Source of the DNA: Acinetobacter sp. WCHA45
Lineage (GTDB): Bacteria; Pseudomonadota; Gammaproteobacteria; Pseudomonadales; Moraxellaceae
Direction: 5' to 3'
DNA length: 64,000 nt
NCBI RefSeq assembly: GCF_002165255.2
Contig: NZ_CP028561.1
Span: forward strand, 2,046,001-2,110,000
In this document: piece after piece, positions 10,098-19,220 of the stretch
Numbering within the stretch: position 1 is the first letter of the stretch
How the letters are laid out: each line of letters begins with the position of its first letter
The notes under the pieces: model-generated
Told to the model about the DNA's origin: nothing
What the model saw: the letters and a program-made list of their open reading frames with translations, nothing else
The model's database searches: none
Translations under genes and position numbers: made by a program

Positions 10098-11807
10098 TTA
10101 AACTTTTATCGACAAATAGTCAGCAATTGGCCCAATCACCAACACTGGCATGAATTGCAACAAGGTCAGAATCAACACGATCCCGATTAAAGTCAGGGCA
10201 AAGGTTGGAGATTCGATCTGTAAAGAACCTTTGCTTTCGGCTGCTTGCGGTTTGGTTGCTAAACTCACTGCAATCAAAACAGGAATAATCAATACGCTAT
10301 AACGCCCTGCCAATAACGCCACACTGGCACTTAGGTTCCACCAAAGCGTGCTATCACCTAAACCTTCAAAGCCCGAACCATTATTGGCATAGGCAGAAAC
10401 ATACTCATAAAACACTTGGCTAATGCCATGAAAAGCTGGATTTGAACTCCCTGTCATGGATGGAAAGGCAATCGCGATGGCCGTCAAACTCAGAATCACT
10501 ACAGGCTGTAATAGAATCACCAACGCTAATAACTTAATTTCAGTGACTTCAATTTTTCGACCAAATAGTTCAGGAGTACGCCCTGTCATCAAACCTGCGA
10601 TAAATACGGCAAGAAACAGGTAAATAAAGAACTGTAATAGCCCACAACCAATCCCGCCCCAAATGGCATTAATCAGCATATTGCACAGTTCAACCAATCC
10701 CGTGAGTGGTGAAGCCGAGTCATGCATCATATTGACTGAGCCGTTATTGACTTGTGTAGTCAAGCTTCCCCACAGTGCGGATGCCTCAGCACCAAAACGG
10801 GTTTCCTTGCCTTCCATCCATGCCATATTGGGAATTAATGAGGATTTTTCTGTCCACAGAGTGAATACTGTTGAAGACAGTGACATCAACAACATGCTGC
10901 CAAAAATCATCCACATCAGTTTTTTGCGTTGAATAAAACGCCCAACCATAAACACCGCAGAAAGTGGAATCAGTAAAATTGCTATCATCTCAATCACATT
11001 CGACAATGGTGTTGGATTTTCTAAAGGCACAGTACTGTTTGGTCCATACCACCCACCACCATTACTACCAAGTTGTTTAATCGCCACCATCGGTGCAACG
11101 GGACCCAATGGGATATGCTGAGTTTTGACTTCTGTGCTTTGCTCTAAAACTTGCGCTGTAGGGCCCGCAGACAGCGTTGATGGAACACCTTGGAAAGTGA
11201 GCAGCAAAGAAAAAATAAATCCTAGAGGAATGAAGAATCGAAATAAGGGGCGGATGATATCCATCCAATAATTGCCCAGATTAATGCGATTCCATTTGTT
11301 TTGTTCTGAGTCTTCTGCTTGGGCGGATTGTAAAAATAATGCTCTTAACATAGCCACCAATAAGGCAAGCCCCATAATCGGCGACAAATATTGCAATCCT
11401 ACAATCACCGTCATTTGCGATAGATAAGACAGTTGCGCTTGCCCTGAATAATGCTGTTGGTTGGTATTGGTCAGGAAAGAAATTGTGGTGTGTAAAGCCA
11501 AGTCCCAATTCATATTAGGAATATGATCTGGGTTCAAGGGTAACCAAGCTTGAGTCATTAAAATAGCGACACTTGCCCCAAGCAATAAAATATTGCTCAG
11601 AACAAAAGCACCCAAATATTGTCGCCAGTTCATCCCGCTGCGCTTGACGCCGAGTAGCGCATAAATCGGTTGCTCAATCCATTTAAACAAAGCGTCACTT
11701 TTCATTGGTTTGGCTTGCATTACATCCGCAAGATAGTGTCCGAGCGGATAAGCCAACAACAATGAAAAGAAAAATACAGTAATAAATTCCCACATAGCAA
11801 ATGCCAT
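10098..11807 (-). CDS. kdpA: KdpA potassium-translocating subunit
   Basis: A 569-aa polytopic membrane protein of the superfamily of K+ transporters. It has the selectivity-filter-like stretches TNTNQQHYSG, LGSNGGGWYGPNS and YANNGSGFEGL. KdpA forms the high-affinity potassium path. The start at 11807 is not preceded by a clear ribosome binding site; an ATG four codons downstream (11795) is equally possible. I searched the 130 bases upstream on the minus strand for the small KdpF subunit and found no candidate reading frame. Confidence 0.96.
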   Translation of the reverse strand: MAFAMWEFITVFFFSLLLAYPLGHYLADVMQAKPMKSDALFKWIEQPIYALLGVKRSGMNWRQYLGAFVLSNILLLGASVAILMTQAWLPLNPDHIPNMNWDLALHTTISFLTNTNQQHYSGQAQLSYLSQMTVIVGLQYLSPIMGLALLVAMLRALFLQSAQAEDSEQNKWNRINLGNYWMDIIRPLFRFFIPLGFIFSLLLTFQGVPSTLSAGPTAQVLEQSTEVKTQHIPLGPVAPMVAIKQLGSNGGGWYGPNSTVPLENPTPLSNVIEMIAILLIPLSAVFMVGRFIQRKKLMWMIFGSMLLMSLSSTVFTLWTEKSSLIPNMAWMEGKETRFGAEASALWGSLTTQVNNGSVNMMHDSASPLTGLVELCNMLINAIWGGIGCGLLQFFIYLFLAVFIAGLMTGRTPELFGRKIEVTEIKLLALVILLQPVVILSLTAIAIAFPSMTGSSNPAFHGISQVFYEYVSAYANNGSGFEGLGDSTLWWNLSASVALLAGRYSVLIIPVLIAVSLATKPQAAESKGSLQIESPTFALTLIGIVLILTLLQFMPVLVIGPIADYLSIKV

Positions 11808-12281
11808 TTAAAATAGGTCAGCTTTAGTATGGAAATTGAGAGCGTAAATTCTCTATATTGAAAAAACCAGTAGACGTAAATTTTGCGTAAAATTATTCCT
11901 AAACTCTTCTCTGTAATGCCAAAGAATGCTTTAAAAAAAATTATGGAGAAAAATTTCTTAATTTTTACAAAAAATCTTTGACCTTATTAAAAAAAATTAA
12001 AAAGAAATGCAAAAACAAAATACCTTGAATTATTAGTAATACTTTATATTTATCAATATATTACCAACAAAACACAAATGCATACAAATTTAAATAGCAT
12101 TTTTTTGTGCATTTTCATGTAATCAATCGTACTGAGTAGTTCATTTAGAACATTTACTCTTATTTTAATTATGGTATTTTTGTTACATGGAGTTATAGCA
12201 AATCATGTGTCGTAAATGATTTGGCTTATCAATGATAGCTTCTCTACCTAAAAAATCTTGAAGTTCAAGGAAAGATTTAAA
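11808..12281. other. Intergenic region between kdpA and the FadL-type gene
   Basis: This very AT-rich stretch of about 470 bases must hold two divergent promoters: that of kdp (with its presumed KdpE site) and that of the FadL-like gene. I see no ORF, RNA gene or long repeat. An 11-bp palindrome, TATTAGTAATA, at 12031-12041 is a possible operator but is weak evidence in such AT-rich DNA. I cannot assign -35/-10 boxes with confidence. Confidence 0.5.
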
Positions 12282-13565
12282 ATGAAATTAAAACATCTTA
12301 GCACTGCCATGATTTTAGCGACGCTACCTGCAACTGGAGTATTTGCAGCAGCATTAGATCGCTCAGGTCAATCAATGTCTGCTTTTTTACAACCAGGTAA
12401 CTACTTCGAAGCTGGTCTTTCGGTTCTAGATGCAGATGTTTCAGGAACAACTAAAGCCAATTACCCGAATGCTGCGCTACCATTACTCTCCAATACTAGT
12501 GTTGGTGAAATGGCTGATTCTTATCAGTTTGCTCATGCAGCACTAAAATTACAACTTGCTGACCAACTTTCATTTGGTTTGATTTATGATCAACCATTTG
12601 GAGCAAAAGCAACCTATTCAACTGATACAGCAAAATTACCTGCTGCGCTTCCTGGTGCCGCTGCTGCACTTCAAGGACAAGGTGCATTTCATAATGGCAC
12701 TCAAGGAACTTCTGTAGAAGTTGAAACTCAGAACCTTTCTATGATTCTTGGTTTTCAACCAAATAAAAATTTAAACTTTTATGCTGGTCCTGTTTATCAA
12801 ACAATTAAAGGTAATGTTCAATTACGTGGTGCGGCATATGGTGGTTCTGCAACTTTTGGTTCTTATAATGCAGACATTAAAGAAATTGGTGATTTAGGTT
12901 GGTTAGCAGGTGCCGCATATCAAATCCCTGATATTGCGCTTAAAGCATCTGTAACCTATCGTTCTGAAATTGACCACTCAACTCATTTGAATGAAACCTT
13001 CAATGCACCAAGCCTTTTTGCTGGATTAAATGCAGTTCCATCTAAAGAAACCACTATTACAACCCCACAGTCGGTTAATCTTGACTTGCAAAGCGGTATT
13101 ATGGCGGACACAGTTGCCTTTGCTAACATTCGCTGGGTAAATTGGAAGGATTTCTCAATCCAGCCTGATAAATTTACTACAGCAAGCAAAAATCCTGCTG
13201 TACAAGCATCAACAGGTAAACCTGAATTTGCTCTTGTTGCATATACTGATGACCAATGGTCTGTAAACGCTGGTGTTGGTCGCAAAGTGACTGACAAATG
13301 GGCAGGTAATGTCTCTGTAGGTTGGGACTCTGGTGCAGGTAACCCTGTATCAACCTTAGGTCCTACCGAAGGTTACTGGAACTTAGGTGTTGGTGTTCAA
13401 TACAGCCCTACCCCTGCGACCTTTATTGCTGGTGGCGTAAAATACTTCTGGTTAGGTGATGCCAAAGCTCAAGCTGCTTCTCAATTTGACACTCCAAACT
13501 ATGTTGCTGAATTTGAAGACAACAACGCTATCGCTTATGGTTTAAAATTGGGCTACCGCTTCTAA
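12282..13565 (+). CDS. FadL/OmpP1/TodX-type outer membrane transporter
   Basis: A 427-aa protein with a signal peptide (cleavage after VFA, around residue 22), a short N-terminal hatch-like segment and a long run of alternating beta-strand residues ending in the outer-membrane signature YGLKLGYRF with C-terminal phenylalanine. FadL-family barrels take up long-chain fatty acids or aromatic hydrocarbons across the outer membrane. A TTG at 12258 extends the frame, but the AAGGAAAG at 12268-12275 favours the ATG at 12282. It is a single-gene unit with its own terminator. A role in lipid uptake fits the wax ester synthase nearby, but that link is inference. Confidence 0.85.
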   Translation: MKLKHLSTAMILATLPATGVFAAALDRSGQSMSAFLQPGNYFEAGLSVLDADVSGTTKANYPNAALPLLSNTSVGEMADSYQFAHAALKLQLADQLSFGLIYDQPFGAKATYSTDTAKLPAALPGAAAALQGQGAFHNGTQGTSVEVETQNLSMILGFQPNKNLNFYAGPVYQTIKGNVQLRGAAYGGSATFGSYNADIKEIGDLGWLAGAAYQIPDIALKASVTYRSEIDHSTHLNETFNAPSLFAGLNAVPSKETTITTPQSVNLDLQSGIMADTVAFANIRWVNWKDFSIQPDKFTTASKNPAVQASTGKPEFALVAYTDDQWSVNAGVGRKVTDKWAGNVSVGWDSGAGNPVSTLGPTEGYWNLGVGVQYSPTPATFIAGGVKYFWLGDAKAQAASQFDTPNYVAEFEDNNAIAYGLKLGYRF

Positions 13566-13581
13566 GCCAACCCCAATCTAT

Positions 13582-13615
13582 AAAAAAGGCGAGTCATTTA
13601 TGACTCGCCTTTTTT
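13582..13615 (+). terminator. Rho-independent terminator of the FadL-type gene
   Basis: An AAAAAAGGCGAGTCA arm and its complement TGACTCGCCTTTTTT flank a TTTA loop directly after the stop codon. The stem is long and perfect, with a T run. Confidence 0.93.
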
Positions 13616-13639
13616 AGTGCTCAAAAATTTAAAATTATT

Positions 13640-13720
13640 AGACCTCTTGTAAAAATATTTACAACCCCTTTGTTTTCCCCCTTCTCAAGGGGGAACTATA
13701 GGGGGTTTTGCAAGAGATCT
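13640..13720. repeat. 81-bp inverted-repeat element (MITE/REP-like) abutting the end of thrH
   Basis: The left end AGACCTCTTGTAAAA (13640-13654) is the inverted copy of the right end TTTTGCAAGAGATCT (13706-13720) with two mismatches. Inside lie AACCCC (13663-13668) facing GGGGTT (13702-13707) and a perfect hairpin CCCCCTT-CTC-AAGGGGG (13677-13693). The whole element can fold into one long interrupted hairpin. It carries no ORF. The stop codon of thrH (13719-13721) overlaps the right end. This shape is typical of small mobile or folded intergenic repeats; whether other copies exist cannot be seen here. Confidence 0.65.
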
Positions 13721-14336
13721 ATTCAGGAATATTACGTTGCGATACCGAACGAATCGCCTGTTTCAACGCTTCATAGCCATGTAACGGTGGGAACTGTGGA
13801 AATTCAGCAATCACGTTTGCAGGTGCATCAAACAAGAAACCATGATCCGCTTCACCCAACATCGTAGTATCGTTATACGAATCCCCTGCGGCAATTACCC
13901 GAAAGTTTAAACCGTGTAAGGCTTTAACCGCTTGACGCTTTTGATCTGGTTGACGCAGTTTATAGGCAGTAATCATGCCATTTTCATCGGTCTCAAGTTT
14001 ATGACAGAAAATTGTTGGCCAGCCTAACTGCTTCATCAATGGATGGGCAAACTCATAGAATGTATCAGATAAAATAATCAGTTGAAAATGAGTACGCACC
14101 CATTCTACAAACTCTTTGGCACCTTCAAATGGTCCCATATCAGCAATCACAGCTTGAATATCATTTAAACCCAAACCATGCTCTTTTAAAATGTTTAAAC
14201 GTTGAGTCATTAAAACATCATAATCTGGAATATCGCGCGTCGTCGCTTCTAATTCTTTAATTCCTGTTTTCTTGGCAAAGTTAATCCAGATTTCTGGTAC
14301 AAGTACCCCTTCAAGGTCTAGGCATACGATTTCCAT
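13719..14336 (-). CDS. thrH: ThrH: phosphoserine phosphatase / homoserine phosphotransferase
   Basis: This 205-aa haloacid dehalogenase-superfamily enzyme is the same length as P. aeruginosa ThrH. Motif I is CLDLEG (D7, E9), the ThrH variant of DxD. LSDTFYEF supplies motif II and AAGDSYNDTTML motif IV. ThrH dephosphorylates phosphoserine and can transfer the phosphate to homoserine, linking serine and threonine synthesis. The frame can be extended to a TTG at 14348, but the family starts at MEIVCLD, so the ATG at 14336 was chosen. Its last codon overlaps an inverted-repeat element. Confidence 0.9.
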   Translation of the reverse strand: MEIVCLDLEGVLVPEIWINFAKKTGIKELEATTRDIPDYDVLMTQRLNILKEHGLGLNDIQAVIADMGPFEGAKEFVEWVRTHFQLIILSDTFYEFAHPLMKQLGWPTIFCHKLETDENGMITAYKLRQPDQKRQAVKALHGLNFRVIAAGDSYNDTTMLGEADHGFLFDAPANVIAEFPQFPPLHGYEALKQAIRSVSQRNIPE

Positions 14337-14508
14337 GAATGCATCCAATGTTGATTAAAAATTGCTGTATCATACCATTAAGATTTTCATTTTTTGCGCT
14401 GTTGTTAAATAAAACGATTTTATTCTGCAAGATTAAAATCGAAGACAAGCAAATGGCTTTGCTTAGAATGATTTACAATTGTACCCAAGCCTTTCGCCAG
14501 GAACACCT

Positions 14509-15243
14509 ATGACTGTTATTCCGACTATTGACCTTGTAGATGCGCTCGCTGCTGAATATTCAGATAAATCACCACGAGAAATTTTAGAGCTTGCTTTAAG
14601 CCAAGAAGGCGAAATTGCAATTTCATTTTCTGGTGCTGAAGATGTTGTATTAATTGATATTGCTTCGCGTCTTGGTAAACCATTCCGTGTATTTAGTTTA
14701 GATACAGGGCGTTTACATGCAGAAACCTATCAATTTATTGAAACTGTGCGTAAACATTACAATATTAAGATCGAAATTTGCTTCCCTGAATCCGCTGCTG
14801 TACAGCAGTTGGTAAATGAAAAGGGGTTGTTTAGCTTTTTTGAAGATGGTCATCAGGAATGCTGTGGCGTTCGTAAAGTACAACCTTTACGTAAAAAATT
14901 AGCGACTTTGGATGGTTGGATTACAGGTCAACGTAAAGATCAAAGTCCAGGCACACGTAATGAGATTCCCGTGGTTCAAGCGGATGTTGGATTTTCAGGT
15001 GAAGGCAAGCAATTGATTAAATATAATCCGCTTGCAAATTGGAGCAGTGCAGATGTATGGAGTTATATTCGAATGATGGAAATTCCATATAACCCGCTGC
15101 ACGAACGTGGTTTTATTTCAATTGGTTGTGAACCATGTACTCGTGCTGTATTACCAAACCAACATGAACGTGAAGGTCGTTGGTGGTGGGAAGAAGCAAC
15201 TCACAAAGAGTGCGGATTACACTCGGGTAATCTGAAAAAATAA
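14509..15243 (+). CDS. cysH: Assimilatory adenylylsulfate (APS) reductase, CysH family
   Basis: A 244-aa PAPS/APS reductase. It has the nucleotide-binding [10 protein letters not shown] stretch (residues 39-48), the cysteine pair C118-C119 in ECCGVRK, C207 and C210 in GCEPCTRAV, and the catalytic C235 in KECGLHSG. The CC...CxxC set binds a 4Fe-4S cluster and marks the enzyme as the APS-using type, which reduces APS to sulfite with thioredoxin or glutathione. The frame extends to a TTG at 14479, but the CCAGGAA at 14498-14504 supports the ATG at 14509. It is a single-gene unit ending at a terminator. Confidence 0.93.
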   Translation: MTVIPTIDLVDALAAEYSDKSPREILELALSQEGEIAISFSGAEDVVLIDIASRLGKPFRVFSLDTGRLHAETYQFIETVRKHYNIKIEICFPESAAVQQLVNEKGLFSFFEDGHQECCGVRKVQPLRKKLATLDGWITGQRKDQSPGTRNEIPVVQADVGFSGEGKQLIKYNPLANWSSADVWSYIRMMEIPYNPLHERGFISIGCEPCTRAVLPNQHEREGRWWWEEATHKECGLHSGNLKK

Positions 15244-15265
15244 TTCCTAGCAGATTTGGTATATA

Positions 15266-15299
15266 AAAACCACTGATTCATCAGTGGTTTTATTTTTTC
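15266..15299 (+). terminator. Terminator of cysH
   Basis: AAAACCACTGA and TCAGTGGTTTT form an 11-bp stem with a short TTCA loop, followed by a T-rich tail. Confidence 0.9.
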
Positions 15300-15426
15300 T
15301 AACTCTTCAGTACAAAGTCATATTTTAACCAGACCAAACCGTATATACTTTACACAACGGTTCAATAATTCTAATAAGAGCTCAAAGAGTATCTTATAAA
15401 AAATGCAATGAGAGGCTATATCTGCT

Positions 15427-16812
15427 ATGCGCCCATTACACCCTATTGATTTTATTTTTCTTTCACTAGAGAAAAGACAGCAACCTATGCATGTAGGGGG
15501 ATTATTTTTATTTGAAATCCCAGAAAATGCATCTCCGACATTCGTGCATGATCTTGTTCAAGATATCCGTCAATCGAAGAGTATTCCGGTTCCTCCATTT
15601 AACAATCAACTGACAGGATTATTCTGGGGTGAAGATCCTGAATTCGATATCGATCATCATTTCCGTCATATTGCGTTACCAAATCCAGGGCGTATTCGTG
15701 AACTATTGGTCTATATTTCACAGCAACACAGTTCCTTGATTGACCGTGCTAAACCACTATGGACATGCGACATTATTGAAGGCATTGAAGGCAATCGTTT
15801 TGCAATGTATTTCAAAATTCACCATGCGATGGTGGATGGTGTTGCAGGAATGCGATTGATCGAAAAATCACTCTCCAAAGACCCAAATGAAAAGCATGTC
15901 GTACCATTATGGTGTGTCGAAGGGAAGCGAACTAAACGCTTAAAGGCACCTAAGGCCCCTACTGCAAGTAAAATCAGAGGAGTCTTGGATACGATTAAAT
16001 CACAGTGTGAAGTTGCACCTAAAGTGATGCACGAACTTTCACAAACCTTATTTAAGGAAATCGGGAAAAATCCTGATTATGTCTCAACATTTCAAGCACC
16101 ACCATCGATCTTAAACCAACGTGTGAGTTCTTCTCGCCGTTTTGCTGCACAATCTTTTGAGTTGGAACGTTTCCGCCTTATCGCTAAAACACTTGGTGTA
16201 ACACTCAATGACGTAGTACTAGCAGTTTGCTCTGGTGCATTACGTGAATATTTGATTAATCAAAATAGTTTGCCCAAAAAACCTTTGATTGCGATGGTTC
16301 CTGCTTCATTGCGTACCGATGATTCTGATTTCAGCAATCGTATTACCATGATTTTGGCAAACCTAGCCACTCATATTGCAGACCCAATTGAACGTTTAGA
16401 AATTATTCGCCGTAGCGTACAGAATTCAAAACAGCGTTTTAACCGCATGACTGCAAATGAAATCCTGAACTATAGTGCATTAGTCTATGGACCAGCAGGT
16501 TTAAACATCGCTTCAGGAATGTTACCGAAACGTCAGGCATTTAATCTAGTGATTTCGAATGTACCAGGTCCACGTGAACCATTATATTGGAATGGCGCAA
16601 AATTGGATGCGCTCTACCCTGCTTCAATCGTCATGGATGGCCAAGCACTAAATATTACAATGACAAGTTATTTAGATAAGTTAGAAGTAGGTTTGATTGC
16701 ATGTCGTAATACAGTACCTAAAATGCAGACACTTCTTACGCATTTAGAGGACGAAATTCAGCGTTTTGAACAGGCCATTCAGGATTTGCCTGAACAGAAA
16801 GTTGCGAATTAA
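15427..16812 (+). CDS. atfA: Bifunctional wax ester synthase / acyl-CoA:diacylglycerol acyltransferase
   Basis: A 461-aa WS/DGAT enzyme. The acyltransferase motif HHAMVDG lies at residues 132-138, exactly where it is in A. baylyi AtfA as I recall it. The opening MRPLHPIDFIFLSL, the PLWTC motif, the NDVVLAVCSGALR stretch and the C-terminal NVPGP motif are also family hallmarks. The enzyme esterifies fatty alcohols or diacylglycerol with acyl-CoA to make wax esters or triacylglycerol stored as membrane-associated lipid inclusions. It is monocistronic with a strong terminator. The similarity to the ADP1 protein is high across the whole length. Confidence 0.96.
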   Translation: MRPLHPIDFIFLSLEKRQQPMHVGGLFLFEIPENASPTFVHDLVQDIRQSKSIPVPPFNNQLTGLFWGEDPEFDIDHHFRHIALPNPGRIRELLVYISQQHSSLIDRAKPLWTCDIIEGIEGNRFAMYFKIHHAMVDGVAGMRLIEKSLSKDPNEKHVVPLWCVEGKRTKRLKAPKAPTASKIRGVLDTIKSQCEVAPKVMHELSQTLFKEIGKNPDYVSTFQAPPSILNQRVSSSRRFAAQSFELERFRLIAKTLGVTLNDVVLAVCSGALREYLINQNSLPKKPLIAMVPASLRTDDSDFSNRITMILANLATHIADPIERLEIIRRSVQNSKQRFNRMTANEILNYSALVYGPAGLNIASGMLPKRQAFNLVISNVPGPREPLYWNGAKLDALYPASIVMDGQALNITMTSYLDKLEVGLIACRNTVPKMQTLLTHLEDEIQRFEQAIQDLPEQKVAN

Positions 16813-16828
16813 ATTCACAGAAAAAATT

Positions 16829-16858
16829 AAGGGGCTTTAAATCGCCCCTTATTTTTTA
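16829..16858 (+). terminator. Terminator of atfA
   Basis: AAGGGGC (16829-16835) and GCCCCTT (16844-16850) flank an 8-base loop, followed by ATTTTTT. It overlaps the stop codon of the convergent small ORF. Confidence 0.88.
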
Positions 16859-17022
16859 ATTGTACGACAACGCTGTAATAGTTGATGGCAGGCTAAACGG
16901 ATCATTGCCGTAGTAATTTGGACTTCTTTACCTTGGCTATCAACCATATAACATGTATTGACTGGATTACTGTCTAAAACATGCTTAAAACCATGATTCA
17001 CTAATCTTTCGCTCACATTCAT
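16849..17022 (-). CDS. Hypothetical 57-aa protein
   Basis: I do not recognise this protein. Its sequence is hydrophilic and basic at the end (RCRTIKK), with a central CYMVDSQGKEVQITTAMIRLACHQ stretch that could form a strand pair and a helix. The ATG at 17022 is preceded by GAGG at a good distance (minus strand, 17031-17034), which argues that it is translated; ATG 17037 and TTG 17058 are alternatives. No signal peptide or membrane segment is visible. It sits convergent to atfA and shares its terminator region. Confidence 0.6.
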   Translation of the reverse strand: MNVSERLVNHGFKHVLDSNPVNTCYMVDSQGKEVQITTAMIRLACHQLLQRCRTIKK

Positions 17023-17120
17023 AATTATATACCTCATATTATTTGCTAAGGTACTCAAGATACCTATGGCTCATTCTATGGTTCTAGTATTTAAAATTCA
17101 TGATAGAAAGTAAAATTTCA

Positions 17121-17155
17121 GTTGTAACAAGGATTAAGCGAAATTTTGTTACAAC
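17121..17155. other. 10-bp inverted repeat just after rng
   Basis: GTTGTAACAA (17121-17130) and TTGTTACAAC (17146-17155) form a perfect stem with a 15-base AT-rich loop, starting two bases beyond the rng stop codon. It could help end the mre-maf-rng transcript, but no clear T run follows. Confidence 0.5.
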
Positions 17156-17156
17156 T

Positions 17157-18611
17157 TTAGCTCAGAATGATATCGTATTGCTCTTGCGTATATAAATTTT
17201 CAACTTGGAATTTAATCACTCTGCTAATGAAATGCTCTAAATCTGCAACTGCTGGGGCTTCTGCCGTTAATAAACGATCAATCACTGCTGGATGTGCAAC
17301 GACAGTAAAGCCACTCTTGGAATCAAATGCACGGGCATAACGCAAAATTTCTCGAAATATCTCGTAACATACTGTCTCTGCTGTCTTTACATATCCACGT
17401 CCCTGACAAGTTGGGCATGACTCACATAATAAATGTTCTAAAGACTCACGTGTACGTTTACGTGTCATTTCAACCAAGCCTAACTCTGAAACTTGGGTGA
17501 TTTTTGTTTTGGCATGATCACGTTCAAGCATACGTTCAAACTGACGCATGACCTCTTGTCGATGCTCAAGCTCTTGCATGTCAATAAAATCAATAATGAT
17601 AATGCCACCCAAATTACGTAGACGAAGTTGTCTCGCAATGACTTGTGTCGCTTCCATATTGGTTTTAAATACCGTGTCTTCTAAACTACGGCCACCCACA
17701 TAAGAGCCTGTATTCACATCAATGGTGGTCATGGCTTCAGTCTGATCTATCATCAGATAGCCGCCTGACTTAAGTGCGACACGGGTCTGCAACGCTTTTT
17801 GAATATCTTCTTCGACGTTATACAAATCGAAAAGTGGCTTTTCGCCGGGATAGTGAATCAGACGATTTTCAATCGTTGGCACAAACTCAAGCACAAACTC
17901 ACTTAACTTGGCATGAATCTCACGAGAATCGACATAAATTTTTGCCGTTTCATCACTGGCTAAATCACGGACAATTCGTTGTGGTAAAGGTAATTCTTCA
18001 AAAATAAGTTCAGGTGTCGCAACTTCTTTTTGCTTACGTTGAATATACTCCCAAAGCTTACTCAGATAACACATATCTTGTGCAATCGCAGCTTCATCTA
18101 CACCTTCCGCTGCGGTGCGAACGATCACACTACCCGGTAAGCTGTGTTCGGTCTGAATGCGTTCAATCATGCTACGAAGTCGATCACGCTCTTCTTCTGA
18201 TTCAATGCGTTGTGAAACACCGATATGATTACCATAAGGCATTAATACTAGATAACGCGATGGGATAGAAAGATCTGTGCTTAGACGTGCACCTTTAGTT
18301 CCCAACATGTCTTTCATCACTTGAACCGTCAACATCTGTCCCGGATGCAGAAGCTCAAAAACATTTGGGGTAGGTTGCGAACGTGACCAGACCATATCAT
18401 TGATATGTAAAAAAGCAGTCCGAGACAATCCAATATCAACAAAAGCAGCTTGCATACCCGGCAGTACACGTACCACTTTACCTTTATAAATATTACCCAC
18501 TAAACCACGTTTTACAGTACGCTCAACAAATAACTCATTGACCGTACCATTTTCAATTAAAGCCACACGACACTCCATCGGTGTGACGTTAATTAGCAAT
18601 TCTTCTGCCAT
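17157..18611 (-). CDS. rng: Ribonuclease G
   Basis: This 484-aa protein has RNase G rather than RNase E size. It has an N-terminal S1 domain (GNIYKGKVVRVLPGMQAAFVDIG), the catalytic DNase I-like part with TTIDVNTG and IIIIDFIDM carrying the metal-binding aspartates, and the zinc-link cysteines in CESCPTCQGRG. RNase G is a single-strand endonuclease that matures the 5' end of 16S rRNA and degrades some mRNAs. It lies downstream of maf in the same direction with a 48-base gap, as in the mreBCD-maf-rng cluster of many gammaproteobacteria. Confidence 0.95.
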   Translation of the reverse strand: MAEELLINVTPMECRVALIENGTVNELFVERTVKRGLVGNIYKGKVVRVLPGMQAAFVDIGLSRTAFLHINDMVWSRSQPTPNVFELLHPGQMLTVQVMKDMLGTKGARLSTDLSIPSRYLVLMPYGNHIGVSQRIESEEERDRLRSMIERIQTEHSLPGSVIVRTAAEGVDEAAIAQDMCYLSKLWEYIQRKQKEVATPELIFEELPLPQRIVRDLASDETAKIYVDSREIHAKLSEFVLEFVPTIENRLIHYPGEKPLFDLYNVEEDIQKALQTRVALKSGGYLMIDQTEAMTTIDVNTGSYVGGRSLEDTVFKTNMEATQVIARQLRLRNLGGIIIIDFIDMQELEHRQEVMRQFERMLERDHAKTKITQVSELGLVEMTRKRTRESLEHLLCESCPTCQGRGYVKTAETVCYEIFREILRYARAFDSKSGFTVVAHPAVIDRLLTAEAPAVADLEHFISRVIKFQVENLYTQEQYDIILS

Positions 18612-18659
18612 AATCCACTCAAAATTTTATAAAAATTCTTATATCCGAAAGTGTCTACT

Positions 18660-19220
18660 TTAAATTTTAACGCTTTCTAATAACAGTGCTGTTTCGTACA
18701 ACGGTAAACCGACCACATTACTATAACTCCCCCGAATTTGGGGAATATATTGAGCTGCGATCCCTTGGATTGCATACGCCCCTGCTTTTCCAACAGGTTC
18801 ACCCGTTGCCCAATATTTTTCCATTTCGGTATGACTTAACTGTTGCAACTCGACTTGAGTTCTAACCACTTTACTTAAGCATTGGACAGAGCTTGCCACA
18901 CAAATTCCAGAGTACACATCATGCCATTGCCCAGAAATTGTTGACCAGATTTCAAATGCGTGCTGCTTTGATTGTGGTTTTCCAATGATCTTACCTGCAA
19001 AACTTAAACTGGTATCCGCAGCAATCACAATTGCATCAGGAAATAAACCTAGAACAGCATGTGCCTTTGCTCTCGCCAATCGTTCAACATAGTGTTCAAC
19101 AATTTCACTTTCTCGGACACTTTCATCGATATCTGGACTATATATTTCAAAGTCCAGACCTAACTGTTGTAGCAGTTCTTTGCGACGAGGTGAACTCGAA
19201 GCTAAAATTATACGCGCCAT
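18660..19220 (-). CDS. maf: Maf-like nucleoside triphosphate pyrophosphatase (YhdE type)
   Basis: A 186-aa Maf protein with the signature ILASSSPRRKELL at the N-terminus, ADTSLSF in the middle and a GxAGAYAIQG stretch. Maf/YhdE enzymes hydrolyse non-canonical or modified NTPs (dTTP, UTP and methylated forms) to monophosphates and are linked to septum arrest. The frame extends to an ATG at 19250, but family members begin directly before the IILASSSPRR motif, so 19220 was chosen; that leaves a 13-base overlap with mreD. Confidence 0.92.
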   Translation of the reverse strand: MARIILASSSPRRKELLQQLGLDFEIYSPDIDESVRESEIVEHYVERLARAKAHAVLGLFPDAIVIAADTSLSFAGKIIGKPQSKQHAFEIWSTISGQWHDVYSGICVASSVQCLSKVVRTQVELQQLSHTEMEKYWATGEPVGKAGAYAIQGIAAQYIPQIRGSYSNVVGLPLYETALLLESVKI

